64,000 nucleotides of DNA from Neptunomonas concharum (GTDB lineage Bacteria; Pseudomonadota; Gammaproteobacteria; Pseudomonadales; Balneatricaceae). The notes below the pieces were generated by a model. The model searched no databases, was not told where the DNA came from, and saw only the letters and a list, made by a program, of their open reading frames with translations. The stretch spans positions 2,108,001 to 2,172,000 of the forward strand of contig NZ_CP043869.1 of assembly GCF_008630635.1 (NCBI RefSeq), in the 5' to 3' direction. The translations under genes and the position numbers were made by a program. Each line of letters opens with the position of its first letter. Within the stretch, counting starts at the first letter, position 1. Positions 8,783 through 16,023 of this stretch are shown here, piece by piece.

Positions 8783-9775
8783 TTATCTGGGACTTACCAC
8801 TTCCGCTTTTACATCCACCCATACAAACTTATTCGCCTGAAGGCGCTTTTCAAAGTCATATCGATAAGCAACTAACTTCCCGTATTTAACGGCGCTGTAA
8901 TCCAGACATGCGACATTGGAAGCGACCGGTACGGGTTGCCCTTCACACCAATAGTGACCGATAAAAAGAGGCTTTTCCTGCTCATCATAATGAATCAAAT
9001 CTTGGTAGTTCTGAGGTGTCAACGGGAGCCTAGCTATATGCTCTGGGAGCGGGTCGGGTTGAAAAACCACATCGATATAGTACTTAGGATCCACTGACCA
9101 AAATTTTGTTCGAAAAAAACGCCGCTTAAAACCATCTCGGCTGACCATGACTTCATTATTGGGCAAGCGCAAGTGGGTGCCGCGCAACAATCTATCCATC
9201 AACACCCATTCGAAGGTATCTGGGACCGCTGAGCGATGCAAAAAGTCATCCGTAATTTGGTTGCCACCTTCCCGCTGTTTAAACTCTGTTATCAGCGCTT
9301 CGTGCCAACAGGCATGAACAACCCGGAAGGTATCCATTTCGAGGAATAGCGGCATCTCCTTAATCCAGCTAAGAAACTCTTGCTTATCCTGAGGATAAGG
9401 GTCCAGCTGTTGTAAAGTCTCTTGCAGAATTCGCCGATGACGCTGAGTATGTTCACGCAAGAATGGATGAGGCAAATCTGGATTGCGGTTCGGCGTGCAG
9501 TAGCAAAGTAAATTATACTCATGATTACCCATCACAATTTGGGCATGGCCGGCTTCTACCATGTCACGCACCAAGTGTAATGCCTCACGAATATGTGGTC
9601 CGCGATCAACAATGTCACCCAAAAAAATAGCCTGACGGCGTGGGTGATAATAAACACCATTACGCTTACTGTAGCCTAAACGGACAAGTAACATCCGCAG
9701 GCTCAAACCACAGCCATGAATATCCCCAATGAGGTCGTAGCCTTCATAGCGCTGCTCAATCGTGCTAGTTCCCAA
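8783..9775 (-). CDS. Calcineurin-like metallophosphoesterase (PPP-type)
   Basis: The 330-residue protein carries the metallophosphoesterase motifs in order: GDIHG near residue 17, GDIVDRG near 53, GNHEYN near 81, His in VVHACWH near 153, and GHYWC near 273. These bind a di-metal centre. The family includes serine/threonine phosphatases and ApaH-like Ap4A hydrolases; the substrate is uncertain. No ATG gives a suitable N-terminus: the frame begins with a TTG at 9773-9775 inside the last codons of nadK, implying translational coupling through an 11-base overlap. The exact start should be treated as provisional. Confidence 0.87.
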   Translation of the reverse strand: MGTSTIEQRYEGYDLIGDIHGCGLSLRMLLVRLGYSKRNGVYYHPRRQAIFLGDIVDRGPHIREALHLVRDMVEAGHAQIVMGNHEYNLLCYCTPNRNPDLPHPFLREHTQRHRRILQETLQQLDPYPQDKQEFLSWIKEMPLFLEMDTFRVVHACWHEALITEFKQREGGNQITDDFLHRSAVPDTFEWVLMDRLLRGTHLRLPNNEVMVSRDGFKRRFFRTKFWSVDPKYYIDVVFQPDPLPEHIARLPLTPQNYQDLIHYDEQEKPLFIGHYWCEGQPVPVASNVACLDYSAVKYGKLVAYRYDFEKRLQANKFVWVDVKAEVVSPR

Positions 9776-10646
9776 GCTTTGTACCCCAGCCTAACTTTTC
9801 ACGGCATGTACGATAGAAATCATAATCCAGTGGGTGTAGCAATTTCAGTTTGTGGGGCTTTTTATGGATCGTGATCACATCCCCTGGCGCTAAACTAATA
9901 TTGATCTGTCCATCACAAGAGACCGTAGGGTAGGTTTCATTTTCTTCGCTAATGACCAACTTAAGCTCACTATTACCATCAACCACGATAGGACGGCTCG
10001 AAAGCGTATGGGGGAACATAGGCACCAAGACCAATGCGTCCAACTTAGGGTGCATAATAGGGCCGCCACCGGACAAAGCATAAGCGGTAGAACCGGTCGG
10101 TGTCGAAACAATCAGGCCATCCGATTTTTGGGTATAGACAAACTGGCCTTCAATATACAACTCAAACTGAATCATCCGTGTGGCTTTACCTGGATGAAGC
10201 ACACAATCATTTAAAGCAGCACCTTCGCCAATAGGCTCACCGGCACGTTTAACCATCATATCCAGAAGAAAGCGGCTTTCGACGGTGTATTTACCCTCTA
10301 ATACCTCAGTAACTTTTTCCTCAACTTCATTTGGTGAAATATCCGTCAGAAAGCCTAAGTTTCCTCGGTTAATACCCAGCACGGGGACATGACACTGAGC
10401 CAGCGAGCGAGCAGCCCCCAGCAAACTACCATCACCACCGACCACTATCACCAAATCACAAATCTCACCCATCATTTTCTGTTTGCATACCTGCTGGCCA
10501 TGGCCCGGCATAAGCTCTGCAACACGCTCATCCAATATCGTATTCAACCCGCGTTCGTTCAAAAAACGGATAAGGTGTTTGAGGGTATCAATGACCAACT
10601 TACTACCTAAACGACCAATCAGCCCAACATTGCGAAAATGATCCAT
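9765..10646 (-). CDS. nadK: NAD kinase
   Basis: This 293-residue enzyme phosphorylates NAD to NADP and is essential in most bacteria. It shows the GGDGSLLGAAR motif near residue 70, the NE/D-type motif ALNDCVLHP near 145, and the glycine-rich TPTGSTAYALSGGGP near 182. Length equals the E. coli enzyme (292). A -10-like TATAAT on the minus strand at 10661-10666 lies 15-20 bases before the ATG, suggesting its own promoter in the gap after the upstream gene. The end overlaps the phosphoesterase gene. Confidence 0.96.
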   Translation of the reverse strand: MDHFRNVGLIGRLGSKLVIDTLKHLIRFLNERGLNTILDERVAELMPGHGQQVCKQKMMGEICDLVIVVGGDGSLLGAARSLAQCHVPVLGINRGNLGFLTDISPNEVEEKVTEVLEGKYTVESRFLLDMMVKRAGEPIGEGAALNDCVLHPGKATRMIQFELYIEGQFVYTQKSDGLIVSTPTGSTAYALSGGGPIMHPKLDALVLVPMFPHTLSSRPIVVDGNSELKLVISEENETYPTVSCDGQINISLAPGDVITIHKKPHKLKLLHPLDYDFYRTCREKLGWGTKLGN

Positions 10647-10722
10647 GAAATTACCCTTAGATTATAAAAAGTGTCAGGATTTAACCTGCATAATTACTGC
10701 ATTGCAAAAACTTTTCAAGCAC

Positions 10723-11649
10723 TTAGCACATGGAACGGCGACCTTGCAGCCCTCCGCTATGCAGTAAAACAATCTTAGCGCCTTCGGGATAATCACCCTG
10801 CGCCACTTTCTCCATAAAGCGCCTAAAAAGCTTCGCGGTATATATGGGATCAAGTGGCACCCCGAAATCAGCCTCTAATTGATGCCATATCATTTTATGG
10901 TCTGCTTTTACCTTGCCATAACCACCGTAGTGGGACTCAAGATCCAGCGACCAATGACACTCGACCGATCTATTCGCACCCGCTAATAAAGACTCAATCT
11001 CCTGATAAAGAAAATCTCCCCCTTTTAATACGGGATACCCTTCTAACTGGACGCGCTTAGGTGCCTTCGATAATAAACCTGCTAATGTACCGCCCGTGCC
11101 ACACGCACACAGAAGATAATCCAAACCCGGCAACTGCTGCGAAATCCCCCTCATCAGCTCACCCACCCCTTTTAACGCCAGCGAGTTAGAACCACCTTCC
11201 GGTATAACGACATCCACCTCATGCTCAGCCATCAGCTTTTGCAGCCAAGCGGCATCAGAGCGTTGCCGATACTGCACACGATCAACAAAATGCAGCTGCA
11301 TCCCCCAACGCTGGGCATCATCCAACATAGGATTTGATACCGGCTCGCCACGAATAATACCCACCGACACCAACCCCAACTGCCCTGCCGCCCACGCCAG
11401 CGCATGAATGTGGTTTGAGTAAGCACCACCAAAACTTAAAAGACGAGTCTGGTTATTCGTTTTTGCCTGCAACAAGTTATATTTCAGCTTATACCATTTA
11501 TTACCGCTGACTTCAGAATGGATCAAATCCGTACGTACCACCGTCACTGATAACCCTTTTTGATCAAACAGAGGGTGAGCCAGCGCCTGAATGATTAATT
11601 CGGGCTGATATGAAAAGAGATCGGAAGGTTGCAAACAAAGCTCCGTCAT
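10723..11649 (-). CDS. PLP-dependent ACC deaminase/D-cysteine desulfhydrase family enzyme
   Basis: This 308-residue fold-type II PLP enzyme has the lysine-containing motif SGNKWYKLKYNL around residues 48-59 and the phosphate/cofactor motif GGAYSNHIHALAWA around 73-86, typical of 1-aminocyclopropane-1-carboxylate deaminase and D-cysteine desulfhydrase. The glycine loop CGTGGTLAGL is near 184. Short gammaproteobacterial members of about 300 residues are more often desulfhydrase-like than true ACC deaminases, so a role in D-cysteine or related amino-acid breakdown is the better guess. It is the first gene of the minus-strand run that continues into nadK. Confidence 0.85.
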   Translation of the reverse strand: MTELCLQPSDLFSYQPELIIQALAHPLFDQKGLSVTVVRTDLIHSEVSGNKWYKLKYNLLQAKTNNQTRLLSFGGAYSNHIHALAWAAGQLGLVSVGIIRGEPVSNPMLDDAQRWGMQLHFVDRVQYRQRSDAAWLQKLMAEHEVDVVIPEGGSNSLALKGVGELMRGISQQLPGLDYLLCACGTGGTLAGLLSKAPKRVQLEGYPVLKGGDFLYQEIESLLAGANRSVECHWSLDLESHYGGYGKVKADHKMIWHQLEADFGVPLDPIYTAKLFRRFMEKVAQGDYPEGAKIVLLHSGGLQGRRSMC

Positions 11650-11712
11650 ATGACTGACATATTCATCGCGTAGAGTCTTGCGCCAAATTATAGCAGCTAA
11701 CAGGCATAGAAC

Positions 11713-11799
11713 ATGGAAGAATATATTGAAGAACTCTTATTAGAAGTCGATGAAACAGATGAAGATGCGGATCTCTACGACGATGCTTGGGAGATGTAG
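11713..11799 (+). CDS. Candidate 28-residue acidic microprotein
   Basis: An ATG at 11713 opens a 28-codon frame ending in TAG. The peptide begins MEEYIEELLLEVDE and is extremely acidic (about half Asp/Glu, no Lys or Arg), with a short amphipathic start that could form a helix. A weak AGGC lies about ten bases upstream. A 12-pair hairpin begins at the last codons (separate entry). It lies between a minus-strand gene start and a plus-strand gene, where its own short transcript would fit. I recognise no family. Chance occurrence is possible because the frame is so short. Confidence 0.35.
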   Translation: MEEYIEELLLEVDETDEDADLYDDAWEM

Positions 11800-11822
11800 C
11801 CTTAACAAGGCCACATCTCTAA
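11790..11822. terminator. Strong hairpin at the end of the 28-residue ORF
   Basis: GAGATGT-A-GCCTT pairs with AAGGC-C-ACATCTC around an AAC loop, twelve pairs with one mismatch. No long T run follows (CTAAAAATC), so it is either a weak terminator or an RNA 3'-end stabiliser. It covers the stop codon of the acidic ORF. Confidence 0.45.
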
Positions 11823-11917
11823 AAATCATCTAAAAACTGTTATGCTTTAACGCAAGACTTCCAAGGATGAACGGCTTCGTATACTCAAGAACCGTTTACG
11901 TACAAGGACGACCAAGC

Positions 11918-13390
11918 ATGAAGCATTTCATAAATAAAATAAAAGCCCTATTAGGTACTTCAAAGAAACACCTCCAAGTACCCATTCTTTGCTATCACAG
12001 CTGGACGATCGGGCAAGACTATCTATCCGACAACCATAAAGCCCTTGAAGCCGACTTAAAACTATTGAGTCGCAAAGGCTACAGCCTTTTACCCGTTAGC
12101 CAACTGGTTTCGATATTGTCAGGAGAAACCCCAGCATCGGCAATATCAGGAAAAAAAGTCGTATGCATTACCTTTGATGACGGCAAAAGCTTCGATTTTA
12201 ACGATGATCATGTTGACGGCATAGGCAGCATTACCAGTTTCCACACCTTATTAAAACAAAGCCAAACATCGCTACCCTTAGCAATGGAGGGTGAGCGAGC
12301 CGTTTCATTTGTGATCGCCTCCCCTAGCGCCAGAGCCGAATTACAAAGATCTCTTAAAGACCATCCAGAACAGTGGCAGGATGACTGGTGGCTAACTTGC
12401 GCAAACGAGGGCATCATTGGTATCGCTAATCACAGCTGGGACCATCTTCATGAAAGCGTAGACCAAGTCAGACAGAGAGAAAATAAAAAAGGATCTTTCT
12501 TCGATATTGACAACTATAAAGATGCAGAGGAACAAATCCTAGCAGCTCAGGAGTATATTAACCATATCACCCGTAACCAATGTCTTCCTTTGTTTGGATA
12601 CCCCTATGGACATGCCCCCTCTTATCTACGTGATGAGTACTTCCCAAAGAATGGAAAAAGACTAGGTATTAAAGCAGCCTTTAGTACCGCAGGCGAACCT
12701 GTCACCCTTAACACCTGTATCTGGGATATTCCCCGCTATGTATGCGGTTTTCACTGGAAAAGTGTAGATGAGCTGGAAAGGCTTCTCGACCATATCGACA
12801 AAACACCACCCACATCAAACCATAAACATAATGAGGAACCTGTTGTGGACACATATCCAGTAGAAAGCACTTATGCCGATAAAGCAGAGCATGTAATACA
12901 TCAGGGTTTTAGCGTAGCCGAAGTCGATGATGCCGAGTTTTTTGTAGGAGACCTGTTTCGCCGTCGCTTCTTTACTGACTCATTCCCCGCCACCCCTCGA
13001 CACTTTGTAGCTTTTGCCCGCTCAGACAATGGCCAAATGATTCCCCTTGGCTATGTCCACTACACGATGTGGGAAAACTGCGCACTATGCGGAGGACTGG
13101 TTATAGATGATAGACAATACAGACGCCTCACCAAGCCCATTCGCTCAGCAATTAGAGAACAAGGAGGTATTGCTGAGTTGCTCCTGCAAGCGTCTTTCAA
13201 AAAACTACCCAACGAGCTTACCGCCATCTGGGGCCATGTCGGAAACCCTCAGTCGGAAGTGGTGTGTAAACGGGCGGGATTTCTGCGCACTACCGATCCC
13301 TATGTCATGGTAATCTGGAGAGACGCGACACTGAGCGAAGCCGAAAAAACAGCTTGGTTAAACAAGGTTATTGAGGTAGGGCCTTTTTAA
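11918..13390 (+). CDS. Polysaccharide deacetylase fused to a C-terminal GNAT-like domain
   Basis: The 490-residue product has an NodB-type polysaccharide deacetylase domain in its first 290 residues, preceded by a short basic helix. The metal/catalytic motif TFDDG is near residue 87 and the second motif reads NHSWDH near 171, giving the HxxxH metal pair. After a polar linker, residues about 320-485 look like a GNAT N-acetyltransferase: a long beta segment with MIPLGYVHYTMWENCALCGG and the C-terminal NPQSEVVCKRAGF, a common GNAT ending. There is no signal peptide, so it probably acts in the cytoplasm. The start at 11918 follows AAGGACG; an upstream in-frame ATG at 11867 lacks a good site. The substrate is unknown; a sugar-nucleotide or glycolipid precursor is a guess. 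Confidence 0.8.
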   Translation: MKHFINKIKALLGTSKKHLQVPILCYHSWTIGQDYLSDNHKALEADLKLLSRKGYSLLPVSQLVSILSGETPASAISGKKVVCITFDDGKSFDFNDDHVDGIGSITSFHTLLKQSQTSLPLAMEGERAVSFVIASPSARAELQRSLKDHPEQWQDDWWLTCANEGIIGIANHSWDHLHESVDQVRQRENKKGSFFDIDNYKDAEEQILAAQEYINHITRNQCLPLFGYPYGHAPSYLRDEYFPKNGKRLGIKAAFSTAGEPVTLNTCIWDIPRYVCGFHWKSVDELERLLDHIDKTPPTSNHKHNEEPVVDTYPVESTYADKAEHVIHQGFSVAEVDDAEFFVGDLFRRRFFTDSFPATPRHFVAFARSDNGQMIPLGYVHYTMWENCALCGGLVIDDRQYRRLTKPIRSAIREQGGIAELLLQASFKKLPNELTAIWGHVGNPQSEVVCKRAGFLRTTDPYVMVIWRDATLSEAEKTAWLNKVIEVGPF

Positions 13391-13454
13391 GCAGCCACGA
13401 TATAGAAAGCCAATAGAGGTAAAAAATCAGATAGAATCGAGCAAGGATAATGGA

Positions 13455-13530
13455 TGGTGGGCGTGGAGAGGTTCGAACTCCCGACATTCGCCTTGTAAGG
13501 GCGACGCTCTCCCAACTGAGCTACACGCCC
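13455..13530 (-). tRNA. tRNA-Val (TAC), copy 4 of the array
   Basis: The 76-base cloverleaf has acceptor stem GGGCGTG/CACGCCC, anticodon loop CTTACAA (anticodon TAC), the T-loop TTCGAAC, and an encoded CCA end. It is the last tRNA in the direction of transcription. Confidence 0.97.
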
Positions 13531-13603
13531 ATAATGGATTGGCTGATGTTTTTGCACGTTTAACTTAGCACTTTAAGCTAATCATGACTAACCCGAAAGT
13601 TAG

Positions 13604-13680
13604 TGGCGGAATGGACGGGACTCGAACCCGCGACCCCCTGCGTGACAGGCAGGTATTCTAACCAACTGAACTACCACTCC
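13604..13680 (-). tRNA. tRNA-Asp (GTC), copy 4 of the array
   Basis: The 77-base cloverleaf has anticodon loop CTGTCAC (anticodon GTC), T-loop TTCGAGT, discriminator G and an encoded CCA end. The acceptor stem GGAGTGG/CCATTCC contains one G-T pair. Confidence 0.97.
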
Positions 13681-13685
13681 GCATA

Positions 13686-13761
13686 TGGTGGGCGTGGAGA
13701 GGTTCGAACTCCCGACATTCGCCTTGTAAGGGCGACGCTCTCCCAACTGAGCTACACGCCC
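13686..13761 (-). tRNA. tRNA-Val (TAC), copy 3 of the array
   Basis: Identical over its length to the copy at 13455-13530, with encoded CCA. Only five bases separate it from the next tRNA-Asp downstream. Confidence 0.97.
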
Positions 13762-13833
13762 ATATGCGTTGGCTTATGTTTTTACACGTTTAACTTAGCA
13801 CTTCAAGCTAACCGTGACTAACCCGAAAGTTAG

Positions 13834-13910
13834 TGGCGGAATGGACGGGACTCGAACCCGCGACCCCCTGCGTGACAGGCAGGTATTCTAACCAACTGAA
13901 CTACCACTCC
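13834..13910 (-). tRNA. tRNA-Asp (GTC), copy 3 of the array
   Basis: Same sequence as the other Asp copies, anticodon GTC, encoded CCA. Confidence 0.97.
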
Positions 13911-13915
13911 GCATA

Positions 13916-13991
13916 TGGTGGGCGTGGAGAGGTTCGAACTCCCGACATTCGCCTTGTAAGGGCGACGCTCTCCCAACTGAGCTACACGCCC
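13916..13991 (-). tRNA. tRNA-Val (TAC), copy 2 of the array
   Basis: Same sequence as the other Val copies, anticodon TAC, encoded CCA. Confidence 0.97.
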
Positions 13992-14063
13992 ATATGCGTT
14001 GGCTGATGTTTTTACACGTTCAACTCAGCACTTTAAGTTAACCGTGACTAACCCGAAAGTTAG

Positions 14064-14140
14064 TGGCGGAATGGACGGGACTCGAACCCGCGACCCCCTG
14101 CGTGACAGGCAGGTATTCTAACCAACTGAACTACCACTCC
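14064..14140 (-). tRNA. tRNA-Asp (GTC), copy 2 of the array
   Basis: Same sequence as the other Asp copies, anticodon GTC, encoded CCA. Confidence 0.97.
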
Positions 14141-14145
14141 GCATA

Positions 14146-14221
14146 TGGTGGGCGTGGAGAGGTTCGAACTCCCGACATTCGCCTTGTAAGGGCGACGCTC
14201 TCCCAACTGAGCTACACGCCC
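14146..14221 (-). tRNA. tRNA-Val (TAC), copy 1 of the array
   Basis: Same sequence as the other Val copies, anticodon TAC, encoded CCA. It is separated from the first tRNA-Asp by 128 bases of spacer that differs from the other spacers. Confidence 0.97.
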
Positions 14222-14349
14222 ATAGTACGGTGGCTATATTTTTGACTGAAAACGCTTAGCACTTCAAGCTTACAGTTGTAATCTTTTAGGATTACTCTTA
14301 CTAACTTCGTGTTGTGAATCCTGAATACAGCTTCATTACAAGATGTTAG

Positions 14350-14426
14350 TGGCGGAATGGACGGGACTCGAACCCGCGACCCCCTGCGTGACAGGCAGGT
14401 ATTCTAACCAACTGAACTACCACTCC
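14350..14426 (-). tRNA. tRNA-Asp (GTC), copy 1 of the array
   Basis: First tRNA of the transcript, anticodon GTC, encoded CCA. The array promoter lies 48 bases upstream. Confidence 0.97.
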
Positions 14427-14473
14427 GTACCGTTAGGTTTGCTTCTTAGAAGTCATCCCTGAACGAGGTGCGC

Positions 14474-14501
14474 ATTTTAATGAGTTTCCCTGTGTTGTCA
14501 A
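14474..14501 (-). promoter_or_regulatory. Sigma70 promoter of the tRNA array with GC-rich discriminator
   Basis: On the minus strand TTGACA (14496-14501) stands 16 bases from TAAAAT (14474-14479), followed by GCGCACC. A consensus -35, a good -10 and a GC-rich discriminator are typical of stable-RNA promoters under stringent (ppGpp) control. Confidence 0.75.
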
Positions 14502-14632
14502 ACGTTTGCGGCGTTTTTTTTTATTTTTTTCGTTTTGGTGAAAATTTGTACATGTTTGCACATATACGCTGGTCGAAAAAATCTCTAGAGTAAAAAGCCC
14601 ATATTTATTTTTGCAAAGATCCAAGGCACCCC

Positions 14633-15169
14633 ATGAACACCCAAGACGCACTCGCCGCTTTTATTGAGCGCTGGTTTGAAAAGTACCAGCAGAACCTACC
14701 AACCATTGCTTTCGACCTAAAGTGGCCTTCCCTATGTTATGCAGAAGACGCCGATGATGGCCATTTTTGCCCATGGCGACCTGTTGAGCAAACACCCTCT
14801 TCCGACATGTTCACTCGGTTGTCACAAGCACTGGAAACGGACATCCACCCGGATATTGTTAGTTATTACACCAGCTTCTGGTCAGCCCCCCTAAGCGCTA
14901 GCTCTAACGAAGGCGATCTGGTTCTACTCCAAGCTTGGAACGAAGAAGATATGGAACGTCTGCGTGCCAATTTGATCGGTCACGCATTAGCCAAGCATAA
15001 ACAGAAACACCCTCTCACCTTCTTTTTCGCATGTACCGAGCCTGACGATGGTATTCTCAGTATCAATAATGACGACGGTACAGTTTGGTTGGAGTACCCA
15101 GGAAAGAAACCCGTCCGACAAGTTGACGGTAGCTTAGGTAGCTTCCTTGCTAGACTCACACCCCAGTAA
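14633..15169 (+). CDS. syd: SecY-interacting protein Syd
   Basis: This 178-residue protein matches the Syd family across its length, including FDLKWPSLCYAE near residue 27 and LVLLQAWNEEDMERLR near 105. Syd is a peripheral inner-membrane protein that binds the cytoplasmic face of SecY and monitors the translocon. Length agrees with E. coli Syd (181). The ATG follows AAGGCACCCC. Its stop codon is three bases from the convergent tag gene, so no terminator fits between them. Confidence 0.93.
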   Translation: MNTQDALAAFIERWFEKYQQNLPTIAFDLKWPSLCYAEDADDGHFCPWRPVEQTPSSDMFTRLSQALETDIHPDIVSYYTSFWSAPLSASSNEGDLVLLQAWNEEDMERLRANLIGHALAKHKQKHPLTFFFACTEPDDGILSINNDDGTVWLEYPGKKPVRQVDGSLGSFLARLTPQ

Positions 15170-15172
15170 TAC

Positions 15173-15838
15173 CTACCAACCCACGGTATACGCCAACAAG
15201 CGACTGATCTGGCACATAGGCCGGCCTGATTCGCTGCGCCATTGGTTAAAGGCAGTTTGCACTGCGGCTAAATCTCGTTGGCTGGTTGGTTTTTTATCAA
15301 CGACTCCTTGAGCTTTCAAGGCGGCTACCACATCATCGGTTAAAACAAAGGTATCTTTCCCTAGCATTCTCAGAAAGTAGGGGGCAGAATTTCCACCTAG
15401 TTGACTTCCCTGTTTTTTTAGCTGGGTCCATAGGCTGGTAATCTCCTCCTCTGGCCACTGTGCGATCCACTGAGTAAACCCACCATGCTGCTGAGCAATT
15501 TCTGTCACCATGTAAGCATTCTGCCTTGTAGCTTTGATTTTTCCCCAATGGCGGATAATTTGATCATTTTGCATCAAGTTTTCTAACTGCTCGTCGCTCA
15601 TCATAGCGACCTTTTCAGGAGCGAAACCGAAAAAAGTCTTTTCGAAGGCTGGCCACTTTGCATCCACAAGTGAATGCTTTAACCCCGCCCTAAAGATCCG
15701 CAAACTCATTAAGGATAGCGCTTCACTATCAGGCCGCTTTGCTAACAGCTCATTCGACAAAGGAACAGGCAAAAGACTTTCCAGCGTCTCACCTTTGTGC
15801 TCCAAGGCATGATTGTACAACCAGTCAAAATCTTTCAT
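15173..15838 (-). CDS. tag: DNA-3-methyladenine glycosylase I
   Basis: This 221-residue repair enzyme excises 3-methyladenine from DNA. It belongs to the longer Pseudomonas-type branch of the family, with SLRIFRAGLKHSLVDAKWPAF cut here to key parts: FRAGLKHSLVDAKWPAFE near residue 50, IIRHWGKI near 93, and a C-terminal half with GKDTFVLTDDVV and PTSQRDLAAVQ. E. coli Tag is shorter (187) and has an N-terminal zinc Cys that is not obvious here. The start is well supported by AAAGGAG seven bases upstream. Confidence 0.88.
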   Translation of the reverse strand: MKDFDWLYNHALEHKGETLESLLPVPLSNELLAKRPDSEALSLMSLRIFRAGLKHSLVDAKWPAFEKTFFGFAPEKVAMMSDEQLENLMQNDQIIRHWGKIKATRQNAYMVTEIAQQHGGFTQWIAQWPEEEITSLWTQLKKQGSQLGGNSAPYFLRMLGKDTFVLTDDVVAALKAQGVVDKKPTSQRDLAAVQTAFNQWRSESGRPMCQISRLLAYTVGW

Positions 15839-15935
15839 ATCTGCTCCTTTCTAAGAAATGACTGTACGTTTACTTGATTAAAAATCACGCCCAAAACCCC
15901 GTTTTACGCGGCATTGGTAGTTCTTTTCAACAAAA

Positions 15936-15963
15936 AAAGGGCGTATGATTAACGGCCTTTTTT
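15936..15963. terminator. Terminator-like hairpin between tag and alaA with no gene in front of it
   Basis: AAAGG-G-CGT pairs with ACG-G-CCTTT (eight pairs, one G-G mismatch) and a run of nine T follows on the plus strand; the minus strand also ends in seven T. It lies between divergently transcribed genes, 60 bases before the alaA start, so it could act as an attenuator in an alaA leader or end a small RNA. Confidence 0.4.
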
Positions 15964-16023
15964 AATTTAAAACCGCACGCCAGTACAAGACAAAGAATAC
16001 TTGCGGGCAACGGGATTGTTAAC

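Larger units (their letters stand above)
13455..14221 (-). repeat. Tandem 230-base repeat carrying Asp-Val tRNA pairs
   Basis: The unit Val tRNA, spacer of about 70 bases, Asp tRNA and a five-base gap repeats with a period of 230 bases. The spacers are also nearly identical (the shared part contains ACTAACCCGAAAGTTAG), with only scattered base changes. That shows expansion by recent unequal recombination rather than independent tRNA placement. Confidence 0.9.

Noticed and set aside
13603-14245. Plus-strand ORFs of 60-72 residues across the tRNA array
   Set aside because: They are translations of the strand opposite tRNA-Asp and tRNA-Val, a well-known source of spurious hypothetical proteins. 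The repeats are fully explained by tRNAs.
13455-14426. Regular repeats at first sight like a CRISPR array
   Set aside because: The repeat units are whole tRNA genes with cloverleaves and CCA ends and a 230-base period; no cas gene is present.
13391-14632. Integrated mobile element at the tRNA array
   Set aside because: No integrase, transposase or att-type direct repeat other than the tRNA duplication was seen on either side.
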